The position numbers and the translations under genes are program-made. A stretch of DNA of 64,000 nt from Actinomadura atramentaria DSM 43919 (GTDB taxonomy: Bacteria > Actinomycetota > Actinomycetes > Streptosporangiales > Streptosporangiaceae). A model generated the notes under the pieces. The model searched no databases, was not told the DNA's origin, and was given only the letters and a program-made list of their open reading frames with translations. Shown one piece after another: positions 43,293-51,385 of this stretch (its first letter is position 1; every line of letters begins with the position of its first letter). The stretch lies in NCBI RefSeq assembly GCF_000381885.1, contig NZ_KB907211.1, forward strand, positions 539,366-603,365, written 5' to 3'.

Positions 43293-44780
43293 ATGACGAT
43301 GACCATGACGATGGCGCAGGCCGTGTTCGGCGCGGCCGACGACCGCGTCCGCCACCCGCGCACCCGGACCCGGGCCGCGGTGGTCGACGCCGTCACCGGC
43401 CGCGGGCCGTCCCACGCCGAACTGGCCGCCGCCGTCGCCTCGGCGGCGGCCGGGCTGGCCCGGCGGGGCGTCGGCCCCGGGACGGTCGTGGCCGTCCACG
43501 TGCCCGACGGCCCCGAGTTCGCGCTGGCGCTGCACGCCGTCGCCGCCGCCGGGGCGGTCCCGTTCCCGGTGCGCGTCACGACGACGGCGGCGGAGCTGGC
43601 CCGGCTGGTCGACGCGGCCGGGGCGACGGTGCTGATCGGCTGGCCCGGCCTGGTCGAGCAGGCCCGCCGGACGCCCGGCCTGCGGCGGGTGTTCTGCTTC
43701 GGGCCCGGCGACGAGCGCGGCGCCGAGCCGTTCATGGGCCTGTTCACCGGCGGCGCCGCGCCCGACGTGGCCCTGGACCCGGCCCGCGACACGGCGCTGC
43801 TGGCGTCCACGCGCGGCGACGGCGGGCCGCCCCGGCCCGTCCCGCTCAGCCACGCCGAGGTCGTCGCGGGCCTGCTGCGCGTCGCGGACGCCGGGATGAT
43901 CGGCGCGTCCGACACCGTCCTGTCCGGGGTGCCGTTCTCCGACGTCGTCGGCCTCAACGGGCTGCTGAACCCGGCGCTGCGGCTCGGCGCGACCGTCGTC
44001 GCCCGGCCCGGCACCGGCCACCACGACCTGCTGCGCGCCCTCCAGGACCACGAGGTCACCGTCGCGCTGCTGGACCCCGGGCAGGCCACGATGCTCGCCT
44101 ACGACCCGGCCGTCGCCCGGTACCGGCTGCGGCTGCGCGCCGTCGTCGTCACCGCCGGGCCGCTGGACGCGCGGACGGCGCGGGCCTGCGCGCAGCGCCT
44201 CGGCTGCCCCGTCCGGCAGGCGTACGGGCTCGCCGAGGCGGGCGGCCTCACCCACCTCAACCTGCGCGCCGCCGAGGAATGCACCGCCGACTCGGTGGGG
44301 CGCGGCCTGCCCGGCGTGTCCTGGCGCGTCGTGGACCCCGCCACCGGCGCGGACCAGTCCGCCTACCAGCCGGGGGAGCTGTGCGTGCGGGTCGCCCCGG
44401 CGGGCGGCGAGCCGTCCCGGTGGCTGCCCGCCGGGGACTCGGCGTTCGCCGACGAGCACGGGCGGGTGTTCGTCCTCGGCCGCCTCGGCGGGCCACGGCC
44501 CGAGCCGCAGGCCGAGCCCGACGCGGTCCTCGCCGCGCATCCCGCCGTCCGCGACGCCGCCGTCGCGCCCGCGCCCGACCTGGACTTCGGGCTCGTCCCG
44601 CACGCGTTCGCGGTCCTCGCCGGGCAGGCCACCGAGCACGACCTGCTCGCGTACGTGAACGCGCACGTCCCGCCGAGCCGGGGCGTCGCCGCCGTCCACA
44701 TCGTCGACGACATCCCGCGCACGCCCGGCGGCCGGGTCCGGCGGCGGGCGCTCCTGGAGCGGGCGGGGCTCGGATCATGA
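43293..44780 (+). CDS. Degenerate acyl-CoA synthetase-like (ANL superfamily) protein
   Basis: The protein has 495 residues. The fold of fatty-acyl/coumaroyl-CoA ligases is clear: LAAAVASAAAGLARRGVGPG, VPLSHAEVVAGLLRV, QAYGLAEAGGLTHLN (motif A5), PGELCVR, AGDSAFADEHGRVFVLGR and PRTPGGRVRRRALLE. However, the P-loop YTSGTTGxPKG is replaced by ASTRGDGGPPRPVPLSH, and the catalytic lysine of the A10 motif is Arg (GGRVRR). Adenylation is therefore doubtful; it may be a pseudoenzyme or a regulatory binder. Start ATG 43293 has GGGCGGGGG upstream. ATG 43260, 6 bases after TACCGT, is an alternative adding 11 residues. Confidence 0.82.
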   Translation: MTMTMTMAQAVFGAADDRVRHPRTRTRAAVVDAVTGRGPSHAELAAAVASAAAGLARRGVGPGTVVAVHVPDGPEFALALHAVAAAGAVPFPVRVTTTAAELARLVDAAGATVLIGWPGLVEQARRTPGLRRVFCFGPGDERGAEPFMGLFTGGAAPDVALDPARDTALLASTRGDGGPPRPVPLSHAEVVAGLLRVADAGMIGASDTVLSGVPFSDVVGLNGLLNPALRLGATVVARPGTGHHDLLRALQDHEVTVALLDPGQATMLAYDPAVARYRLRLRAVVVTAGPLDARTARACAQRLGCPVRQAYGLAEAGGLTHLNLRAAEECTADSVGRGLPGVSWRVVDPATGADQSAYQPGELCVRVAPAGGEPSRWLPAGDSAFADEHGRVFVLGRLGGPRPEPQAEPDAVLAAHPAVRDAAVAPAPDLDFGLVPHAFAVLAGQATEHDLLAYVNAHVPPSRGVAAVHIVDDIPRTPGGRVRRRALLERAGLGS

Positions 44781-44842
44781 CGCCGCTGACCTACACACCC
44801 TCTTACACAGGTCTGCGGATGTGGTGGCGAGGACCCCGCGCG

Positions 44843-44854
44843 TACGTTCGGCGC
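44843..44854 (+). promoter_or_regulatory. Possible -10 box of the second ANL gene
   Basis: TACGTT (44843-44848) lies 6 bases before ATG 44855, the same spacing as the first ANL gene. Both upstream regions also contain TACACAC (43174-43180 and 44792-44798). Confidence 0.45.
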
Positions 44855-45805
44855 ATGCTCGACGGACAGCCCGGCCGCGCGGCCGTGACGGAGACGACGG
44901 TGACCCAGGCGGTGCTCGCGGCGGCGCGGGAGCACGCCGACCGGGGCGCCGGCCGGCCCGCCCTGGTCGACCCGCACCGCGAACTCGACTACGGGCGGTT
45001 CGCCGCGTCGGTGCCCGCCGCCGCGACCGGGCTGCGCCGCCTCGGCGTCCGCACCGGCGACGTCGCGGCGATCCACGTCACCGGCGTCTGCGACCACGCG
45101 CTGGCCGTCCACGCGGTGACGGCGGCGGGCGCGGTGCCCGCCCCGCTGCCTGCGACCGCCGACGTGCCCGAGCTGGCCGCGATGATGACCGAGTGCGGCG
45201 CGCGGTTCCTGCTGACCGGTGCGGCGACCGCCGCCGAGGCGCTGGCCGCGACCGAGCGGTCCTACGTCCGGCAGGTGTTCGCGTTCGGGAACGTCCCCGG
45301 CGCGACGCCGTTCGCGCGGCTCGTCGAGGCGGGCGCGCCGCCCGTCGCGCCCGACCCGGGGCCCGAGCCCGTCGCGCCCGCCGACCCGCTGCGCGACCTC
45401 GCGCTGCGCCTCTGCGATCCTCCGGAGGGGATCACCCACGCCGAGCGGCTCGCCGACCTGCACCGCCTCGGCGGCGCGGCGGCCCTCGGCGTGGATGACG
45501 TGCTGGCCTGCCACCCGGGGGACTGCTCCATCCCCACCTGGGCGGGCCTGGTCGACCTGTGCCTCCTGCACGGCGCGACGCTCGCCGCCGTGCCGGAGCC
45601 GGGCCTGCCCGCGCTGCTGGCCGCGATCGGCCGGCACCGGGCCACGACGGCGGTGGTCACCCCCGCCAAACTGCGGGCGCTGGCCTTCGGCCACGCCGAG
45701 ATCCCGGTCGGGGACGTCCGGCTCCTGGTCACCGGGCGCCCCGACCAGGACGTTCTGGCCGCATGCCGGGCACGGCGCGGCTGGATCGTCGTCCCGCTGG
45801 GATAG
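44855..45805 (+). CDS. Truncated ANL-superfamily-like protein
   Basis: The 316-residue protein aligns with the N-terminal two thirds of the neighbouring ANL protein: VTQAVLAAAREHADRGAGRPALVDPHRELDYGRFAA, HVTGVCDHALAVHAVTAAGAV, then PPEGITHAERLADLHRL. It ends before motif A5 and has no C-terminal lid domain and no glycine-rich P-loop. It cannot be a normal adenylating enzyme. ATG 44855 fits the TACGTT box. ATG 44777, overlapping the previous stop (ATGA), would add 26 residues and imply coupling. It may pair with the preceding protein. Both look like remnants or specialised non-catalytic paralogues. Confidence 0.75.
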   Translation: MLDGQPGRAAVTETTVTQAVLAAAREHADRGAGRPALVDPHRELDYGRFAASVPAAATGLRRLGVRTGDVAAIHVTGVCDHALAVHAVTAAGAVPAPLPATADVPELAAMMTECGARFLLTGAATAAEALAATERSYVRQVFAFGNVPGATPFARLVEAGAPPVAPDPGPEPVAPADPLRDLALRLCDPPEGITHAERLADLHRLGGAAALGVDDVLACHPGDCSIPTWAGLVDLCLLHGATLAAVPEPGLPALLAAIGRHRATTAVVTPAKLRALAFGHAEIPVGDVRLLVTGRPDQDVLAACRARRGWIVVPLG

Positions 45806-45836
45806 GGGGCGCGCCGCGCCGCCCGCGGCGCGCCCC
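45806..45836. terminator. Shared terminator of convergent genes
   Basis: GGGGCGCGCCGCG (45806-45818) pairs perfectly with CGCGGCGCGCCCC (45824-45836). It fills the whole gap between the ANL gene stop and the aldehyde dehydrogenase stop. Confidence 0.8.
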
Positions 45837-47269
45837 TACGCGGGCCGGGGGATGGCCTTGTACTCCAGGTACGGGGCCAGTCCCTCGGGTCCGAGTTCGC
45901 GGCCGAGGCCGCTGTCCTTGTAGCCGCCGAACGGGGTGTTCGGGTCCAGGACGTACAGGTTCACGCCGCAGCTCCCGGTGCGGATGCGGCGGGCGACCTC
46001 GACGCCGTGGTCGACGTCGGCGGTCCACACCGAGCCGCCCAGGCCGTACTCGCTGTCGTTGGCGATGCGGACCGCGTCGTCCTCGTCGTCGTAGGCGAGC
46101 AGCGCGAGGACGGGCCCGAAGATCTCCTCCCGCGCGATGCGCATGTCCGGCGTGACGTCCCCGAACACGGTCGGCGCGACGTACCAGCCCCGGTCGTGCG
46201 GCCGGTCGAGCCCGCCGGTGATGACCTTGGCGCCCTCGTCCTGCCCGACGCGGATGTAGCCCTCGACGCGGTCGCGCTGGCGGCGCGCGGCGAGCGGCCC
46301 GATCTCGGTGCCGTAGTCGGCGGGGTCGCCGACCGCGAGGCCGCCGACCATCGCCGCGAGCGCGTCGGCGACCTCGGCGTAGCGGGAGCGGGGCGCGAGG
46401 ACGCGGGTCTGCGCCGCGCACGCCTCGCCGTTGTTCATCAGCGACGCCATCTTCAGGCCCTCGACGGTCGCGGCGAGGTCGGCGTCGGGCAGGATGATCG
46501 CCGCGGACTTGCCGCCCAGCTCCAGCGTGCAGGCGCGCAACCGCCTGCCGCAGGCCGCGCCGATCGTCCGCCCGGCGGCGGTGGACCCGGTGAACGCGAC
46601 CTTGTCGACGCCGGGGTGCTCGACCAGGTACGCGCCGACCTCCCGGCCCGCCGGGACGATGTTGACGACGCCCTCGGGGATGCCCGCCTCGCGGACCCAC
46701 TCCGCGAGCAGGAACCCGTCCAGCGGCGCCTCCGGCGACGGCTTGGCCACGACCGTGCAGCCCGCGACGAGCGCCGGGGCGAGCTTCATCATCAGCGTGA
46801 ACTGCGGGACGTTCCACGGGTAGATCGCCGCGACGACGCCCACGGGCTCGCGCGTCACCGTCACCGGGCCGAGCATCCCGGCCCGCTCCTCCTCGAACGG
46901 GAACTCCGCCGCGAGGTCCACGTAGTACTGGAGCACCATCTGCGGCAGCGCCGCCTGCCCGAAGATCGAGAACAGGATGGGGGAGCCCATCTCCTCGGTC
47001 ACCAGGTCGGCCATCTCCTGCTGCCGCTCGGCGTAGATCGCCGACAGGCGGCCGAGCGCGGCGGCGCGCTCGGCCGGGGCCATGCGCGGCCAGGGGCCGT
47101 GGTCGAAGGCGCGCCGCGCGGCGGCGACGGCCGCGTCGATGTCGGCCTCGGTCCCGTCGGGGACGCGGCCGACGACCTCCTCGGTGTGCGGCGAGACGAC
47201 GTCGATCGTCCCGGTGCCGGACGGGGCGGCCCACTCGCCGCCGATGAACAGCCGGTCGTGCTCGCGCAT
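45836..47269 (-). CDS. Aldehyde dehydrogenase (NAD(P)-dependent)
   Basis: The 477-residue enzyme has the complete ALDH pattern: IYPWNVPQFTLMMKLAPALVAGCTVVAKPS, FTGSTAAGR, LELGGKS with the general-base Glu250, and NNGEACAAQTR with the catalytic Cys284. EEIFGPVLALL and PFGGYKDSGLGRE complete it. It oxidises aldehydes to acids in the cytoplasm. The closest types act on betaine or medium-chain aldehydes, but the substrate is not fixed. ATG 47269 follows TTGGAGG. An imperfect inverted repeat sits in the promoter. Confidence 0.95.
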   Translation of the reverse strand: MREHDRLFIGGEWAAPSGTGTIDVVSPHTEEVVGRVPDGTEADIDAAVAAARRAFDHGPWPRMAPAERAAALGRLSAIYAERQQEMADLVTEEMGSPILFSIFGQAALPQMVLQYYVDLAAEFPFEEERAGMLGPVTVTREPVGVVAAIYPWNVPQFTLMMKLAPALVAGCTVVAKPSPEAPLDGFLLAEWVREAGIPEGVVNIVPAGREVGAYLVEHPGVDKVAFTGSTAAGRTIGAACGRRLRACTLELGGKSAAIILPDADLAATVEGLKMASLMNNGEACAAQTRVLAPRSRYAEVADALAAMVGGLAVGDPADYGTEIGPLAARRQRDRVEGYIRVGQDEGAKVITGGLDRPHDRGWYVAPTVFGDVTPDMRIAREEIFGPVLALLAYDDEDDAVRIANDSEYGLGGSVWTADVDHGVEVARRIRTGSCGVNLYVLDPNTPFGGYKDSGLGRELGPEGLAPYLEYKAIPRPA

Positions 47270-47289
47270 GCCGCCGTGCCTCCAAATTG

Positions 47290-47307
47290 ACCGAATGCTT
47301 GCTTGGT
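47290..47307. promoter_or_regulatory. Possible TetR-type operator before aldehyde dehydrogenase
   Basis: ACCGAATGCTTGCTTGGT has outer ACCnA/TnGGT symmetry, as TetR-family sites in actinomycetes often do. The centre is not symmetric, so this is tentative. Confidence 0.25.
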
Positions 47308-47374
47308 ATCTCAGCATCGCGGAGCCCCCGGAGATTGGCAAGAGTGTCGAGACTCCGAGTGAGACGCCAGTCTC

Positions 47375-47713
47375 ATGCGCGGAACGTTCCCGGACGCGCT
47401 CGGCGACGCCGGGCTGCCCCCGGCCCTCGCCGACGCGGCCCCGGACCCCGGCCTGGACGGCGCCGTCCGCGCGTCCACCGCCGAGGGCGCCGCGCTCGTC
47501 GGCGAACCCGAGCCGAGCAGCCCCGTCGTCGCCGTCTCCGGCGCGGGCGGCGAGCGCTTCGCGTTCTCCGGCCCGGTCCTCTCGCGCGTCCCCCGCGGGG
47601 AGGACGCGGGCCGCCTGTGGGAGGGCGTGGTCCTGACGGCGTCCGTCGACGGCTTCCACGCCCTGCGCGGCCGCCCCCGCGCCGACCCCGACCCGGACTT
47701 CGAGATCGGCTGA
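47375..47713 (+). pseudogene. C-terminal remnant of a DsbA-family (mycothiol-dependent nitroreductase-like) gene
   Basis: The 112-residue frame (LPPALADAAPDPGLDGAVRAS, then FSGPVLSRVPRGEDAGRLWEGV) matches the C-terminal part of Rv2466c-type DsbA-family proteins. The N-terminal thioredoxin half with its CPWC active site is missing, and an in-frame TGA lies about 12 bases upstream of the first ATG. No ribosome-binding site is obvious. It is therefore most likely a 5'-truncated relic. The coding pattern is otherwise intact, so loss may be recent. Confidence 0.6.
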
Positions 47714-47751
47714 CGACCCGCGCCAGGACCGGCGGGGGCGCGCCGTCCCGG

Positions 47752-48000
47752 TCAGGGCGCGGGGGCCAGCAGAGCGAACGCGCGGTCGATCAGCTCCCGC
47801 CGGTCGGCCGCGGCGTCGCGGCGGAGCCATTCGCGCTCCGCGGCGTCCAGCGCCGCCGCCGCGCACGCGGTGAGCAGGTCGGCCGTGAACTCGTCGAGCC
47901 GGGCGCCGGGGCGCTCGCGCAGCGCGGCGGCGATCCGCCGGCGCATCCGCTCGCGCCTCTGGTGCAGGCGTGCGCGCAGCGCCGGAGTCGTGACTCCAAG
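47752..48000 (-). pseudogene. C-terminal remnant of a TetR regulator
   Basis: The minus-strand frame encodes RRERMRRRIAAALRERPGARLDEFTADLL and AEREWLRRDAAADRRELIDRAFALL, a typical TetR C-terminal helical end. The N-terminal helix-turn-helix is absent: upstream the frame runs into the divergent SDR gene as antisense. A TetR gene divergent from an SDR is a common pair, so this is probably its truncated former regulator. It lies next to the DsbA remnant. Confidence 0.5.
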
Positions 48001-48022
48001 AAAGCGGGCCAGGGAGGCGACG

Positions 48023-48892
48023 ATGCGCGGCAAGACCGTTCTGGTGACGGGGAGTACCGGAGGAATCGGCAAGGAGACGGCGCGAGCGCTCGCCGCGAGG
48101 GGGGCGCGGGTCGTCCTGGTGGGCCGGGACCGCCGTCGCGCGGACGCCGCCGCCCGCGAGCTGGGCGCCGGCGGCGCGGCGGTGAGCGCGCTCACCGCCG
48201 ACCTGTCCCGCCTGGCGGGCCTGCGCGCGCTCGCCGCCGAGATGAGCGCGCGGCACGACCGCGTCGACGTCCTCGTCAACAACCTCGGCGGCATGACCGC
48301 GTCGCGCGCGCTCACCGGCGACGGCGTCGAGACGACGTTCGCGACCAACGTTCTCGCGCCCTACGCCCTGACCTGCCTGCTGCTCCCCCTCCTGCGCGCC
48401 GCCCCGGCCGCGCGCGTGGTCAACCTCACCGGCGGGATTCGCGGCGGCCCGGTCGACCCGTCCAACCTGGAGGCGGAGAAACGCTTCCTCGGCTGGACGT
48501 TCTCGCAGTACAACCACGCCAAGACCGCGCTGATGGCGATGAGCCGCCGGTTCGCCGCCCGCCTCGCCGACGACGCGGTCACCGTCAACGTCGCTTACCC
48601 CGGCCACGCGCACACCCCGGGCAACCAGGCGATGACCGCCGCCGCGCTGCCCTACGCCTACCGGCCCCTGGCGCCGGTCCTGCGGTTCCTCGGCCCCCGG
48701 CTGCTGAACGACCTGGCCAAACCCGCCCGGTCCAGCGTCTACCTGGCCGCCAGCCCCGACATGGAGGGCGTCACCGGCGTCTACGTCGACGCCAGGGCCG
48801 AGCGCGCCCCCTGGCCCGCCGCCGTCCGCGACGAGTCCGTCTGCGACGCGGTCTGGGACAGATGCGAACGGCACAGCCGCCTGACCCCCTGA
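48023..48892 (+). CDS. Short-chain dehydrogenase
   Basis: The 289-residue SDR has VTGSTGGIG near the N terminus, a NNLGG variant of NNAG, NLTGG at the usual Ser position (Thr), and the YNHAK catalytic Tyr/Lys. AYPGHAHTPGNQAM follows in the substrate region. ATG 48023 has AGGGAGG (48011-48017). It belongs to the retinol-dehydrogenase-like group. The divergent regulator beside it is broken, so it may be expressed constitutively. The substrate is unknown. Confidence 0.9.
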   Translation: MRGKTVLVTGSTGGIGKETARALAARGARVVLVGRDRRRADAAARELGAGGAAVSALTADLSRLAGLRALAAEMSARHDRVDVLVNNLGGMTASRALTGDGVETTFATNVLAPYALTCLLLPLLRAAPAARVVNLTGGIRGGPVDPSNLEAEKRFLGWTFSQYNHAKTALMAMSRRFAARLADDAVTVNVAYPGHAHTPGNQAMTAAALPYAYRPLAPVLRFLGPRLLNDLAKPARSSVYLAASPDMEGVTGVYVDARAERAPWPAAVRDESVCDAVWDRCERHSRLTP

Positions 48893-48915
48893 ACGCGCCG
48901 GGGGACGCGGGCCGC

Positions 48916-49380
48916 TCAGTCCAGCAGATGCAAGTTGGGGGTCCGCGCCCGCTCGGCCAGCTCGGCCAGCTCGACGACCTCGATGCCCGCGGCGCGGAGC
49001 CGGTCGGCGCCGGTGGCCTCGACGAAGAGGTCGGGTTCCCGCCAGGCGAAGACGACGCGGCGGACGCCCGCCTCGATGATCAGTTCGGCGCACGGCCGGG
49101 GCCGCGAGGCGCGCCGGCCGCAGGGTTCGAGGCTGGAATACACGGTGGCGCCGCCGAGGTCGGTGCCGGGCGGGACGCGGCGGAGCGCGGACTCCTCGGC
49201 GTGGTCGTGGGGGTCGTCCTCGCGGGAGTGGCCGCGCGCGACGCGCGTCCCGTCGGCGGCGACGATGACGGCGCCGACGGAGTACGCGGTCTCCGACGGC
49301 GGGCACAGCGCGGCCAGGTCGCACGCCAGTTCGAGCCAGACGAGGTCGGCGTCGGTGGTGCCGGGGGGCGGCTCAGCCAC
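48916..49380 (-). CDS. RibD-like deaminase domain protein
   Basis: The 154-residue protein is a cytidine/deoxycytidylate deaminase-type zinc enzyme. HAEESALR supplies the zinc His and catalytic Glu, and SLEPCGRRASRPRPCAE supplies the two zinc Cys. This is the pattern of the N-terminal deaminase half of RibD (pyrimidine deaminase of riboflavin synthesis). The start overlaps the end of the reductase gene by 8 bases. The two halves of a usual RibD are thus encoded separately and in reversed order. Confidence 0.85.
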   Translation of the reverse strand: MAEPPPGTTDADLVWLELACDLAALCPPSETAYSVGAVIVAADGTRVARGHSREDDPHDHAEESALRRVPPGTDLGGATVYSSLEPCGRRASRPRPCAELIIEAGVRRVVFAWREPDLFVEATGADRLRAAGIEVVELAELAERARTPNLHLLD

Positions 49381-50059
49381 GCGCGCCTCCGATGAGGTAG
49401 CGCAGCAGGGCGAGGTCCCCGATGCGGGTCACCGAGTCGAGCCGCATGGGCCGCGCGGGGCTCTGCGGGTACACGCCGGGCCCGGAGAAGCGGGGCGCGG
49501 CCGGGTCTCCGATGAAGAACGGCGCGACGACGAGCTGGAGCTCGTCCGCGAGCCCCTCGGTGAGGAAGCGCGTGTGGATGCCGCCGCCGCCCTCCACGAT
49601 GAGCCGCCGCACGCCGCGCCCGGCGAGGTCGGCGAGGACGCCCGGCAGGCTGACGGGGTCGCCCGCGTCGACGACCTCGGCGCGGTCGCCCAGCCGGTCC
49701 GCGAGCGCCGCGACCGACCCGGACCCGGTGTAGACGAGCTTGGGCGACTCCCCGGTCGTGAAGAACCGCGACCCCGGGTCGAGGTCGCCGCTCCAGGTCA
49801 GCGTCACCTTGGTGAGGTCGCCGGGCAGGCCGCGCGCGATCCGCCGCTCCCGCCGCGCGGGGGAGCGCAGCAGCAGCTTGGGGTCGTCGCGGCGGACGGT
49901 GCCCGCGCCGACGAGGATCGCGTCGCAGGTCGCGCGGACCCCGTCGACCCGGTCGAAGTCGGCGGCGCTGGAGAGCCGCAGCCGCTCGGGGGAGGCGTCG
50001 TCGATGTAGCCGTCGGCCGACATCGCGCAGCTCAGCAGCGTGTAGGGGCGGTCGCTCAC
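49373..50059 (-). CDS. RibD C-terminal-type reductase (dihydrofolate reductase-like)
   Basis: The 228-residue protein starts RPYTLLSCAMSADGYIDD and contains AILVGAGTVRRDDPKLL, VRRLIVEGGGGIHTRFL and DELQLVVAPFFIGD. These are signatures of the RibD reductase and related pterin or riboflavin precursor reductases that use NADPH. It is followed, with 8 bases overlap, by the deaminase gene, so together they may perform the two RibD steps. No other rib genes are near. The GTG start has TAGAGT 6 bases upstream on the minus strand and no Shine-Dalgarno, suggesting a leaderless transcript. Confidence 0.88.
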   Translation of the reverse strand: MSDRPYTLLSCAMSADGYIDDASPERLRLSSAADFDRVDGVRATCDAILVGAGTVRRDDPKLLLRSPARRERRIARGLPGDLTKVTLTWSGDLDPGSRFFTTGESPKLVYTGSGSVAALADRLGDRAEVVDAGDPVSLPGVLADLAGRGVRRLIVEGGGGIHTRFLTEGLADELQLVVAPFFIGDPAAPRFSGPGVYPQSPARPMRLDSVTRIGDLALLRYLIGGARG

Positions 50060-50071
50060 GTGATCACTCTA
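50060..50071 (-). promoter_or_regulatory. Likely leaderless promoter of the RibD-like pair
   Basis: TAGAGT on the minus strand (50071-50066), then 6 bases, then the GTG at 50059. Confidence 0.5.
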
Positions 50072-50251
50072 CGGGGCGCGGCGCGGCCCCGTCCGGCGGG
50101 CCAGCATGCCGGGCATGTCGGCACTCGGCCGCCCTTCCCGCCGTCCGGTTCGCCACCGATTCGCGGCGGACGTGACATTTCCCGTGCTTCCGCGCCGTCC
50201 GGCGTTTCCCCGCGCGGACGTCGGTCCCGGTCCCTAGGGTGTCGTCTCGAC

Positions 50252-51385
50252 ATGCGAATCCTCCACACCTCCGACTGGCACCTCGGCCGCTCCTTCCACC
50301 GCGAGGACCTGCTCGGCGCGCAGGCCGCGTTCGTCGACCACCTGGTGGACACCGTCCGGGCCGAGCGCGTGGACTGCGTGCTGGTGTCCGGCGACGTCTA
50401 CGACCGCGCGCTGCCCGGCGTCGAGGCCGTCCGGCTGTGCGACGAGGCGCTGGCGCGGCTCGCGGCGCTGGGCGTTCGCGTCGTGCTCATCGCGGGCAAC
50501 CACGACTCGACGCGGCGGCTCGGGTTCGGGTCGGCGCTGATGGACGCGGCGGGCGTCCACGTCCGCGCGGACTTCGCGAGTGTCGGGGAGCCCGTCGTGG
50601 CGGACGGCGTCGCGTTCTACGCCGTCCCCTATCTGGAACCGGAGCTGGTCCGCGCGCCGTGGGAGCTGACCGAACGCGGCCACACCGCCGCGCTCGGGGA
50701 GGCGATGCGCCGCGTCCGCGCGGACCTTTCGGCGCGGCCGGGCGTGCGGTCGGTGGTGCTCGCGCACGCGTTCGTCACCGGCGGCGAGGCCAGCGACAGC
50801 GAGCGGGACATCAGCGTCGGCGGCGCGGCGAACGTGCCGGTGTCGGTGTTCGACGGGTTCGACTACGTCGCGCTCGGGCACCTGCACGGGCGGCAGCGGA
50901 TGACCGACCGCGTCCGGTACTCGGGGTCGCCGCTGGCGTACTCGTTCTCCGAGGCGAACCACCTCAAGGGCTCGTGGCTGGTGGACCTCGCGGGCGACGG
51001 GTCGCTGGCCGCCGAGTTCGTCGAGGCGCCCGTCCCGCGCCGCCTCGCGAAGCTGCGCGGCGACCTGGAGGACCTGCTGGCCGACGCGCGGCACGACGCC
51101 GTCGCGGACCACTGGCTCCAGGTCACGCTGACCGACGAGCAGCGGCCGTCCGGCGCGATGGAGCGGCTGCGCCGCCGGTTCCCGCACACGCTCGTCCTCG
51201 GGTACGAGCCGCGCGGCGGCGGCGCACCCGTCCGCGCCTACGCCGAGCGGCCCGCCGAGCGCAGCGAACTCGACCTGGCCGCCGACTTCGTCGCGGAGGT
51301 CACCGGCGCGCCCGCCGCCGAGCGGGAGCGCGAACTGCTGGACGCGGCGTTCCGCGCCGTCCGGGGCGAGGAGGCCCGCGCATGA
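50252..51385 (+). CDS. sbcD: Exonuclease subunit SbcD
   Basis: The 377-residue Mre11-type nuclease has the five phosphoesterase motifs: HTSDWHLG, SGDVYDRA, AGNHDS, AHAFVTGG and GHLHG. With SbcC it cleaves hairpins and double-strand ends during DNA repair. The ATG has no clear ribosome-binding site. TAGGGT is 11 bases upstream, giving a 5' UTR of only a few bases. The stop overlaps the SbcC ATG (ATGA). Confidence 0.95.
   Translation: MRILHTSDWHLGRSFHREDLLGAQAAFVDHLVDTVRAERVDCVLVSGDVYDRALPGVEAVRLCDEALARLAALGVRVVLIAGNHDSTRRLGFGSALMDAAGVHVRADFASVGEPVVADGVAFYAVPYLEPELVRAPWELTERGHTAALGEAMRRVRADLSARPGVRSVVLAHAFVTGGEASDSERDISVGGAANVPVSVFDGFDYVALGHLHGRQRMTDRVRYSGSPLAYSFSEANHLKGSWLVDLAGDGSLAAEFVEAPVPRRLAKLRGDLEDLLADARHDAVADHWLQVTLTDEQRPSGAMERLRRRFPHTLVLGYEPRGGGAPVRAYAERPAERSELDLAADFVAEVTGAPAAERERELLDAAFRAVRGEEARA

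Noticed and set aside
44777..44854. ATG 44777 overlapping the first ANL stop as the start of the second ANL gene
   Set aside because: Not excluded, but the TACGTT box 6 bases before ATG 44855 and the non-conserved extra residues favour the later start.
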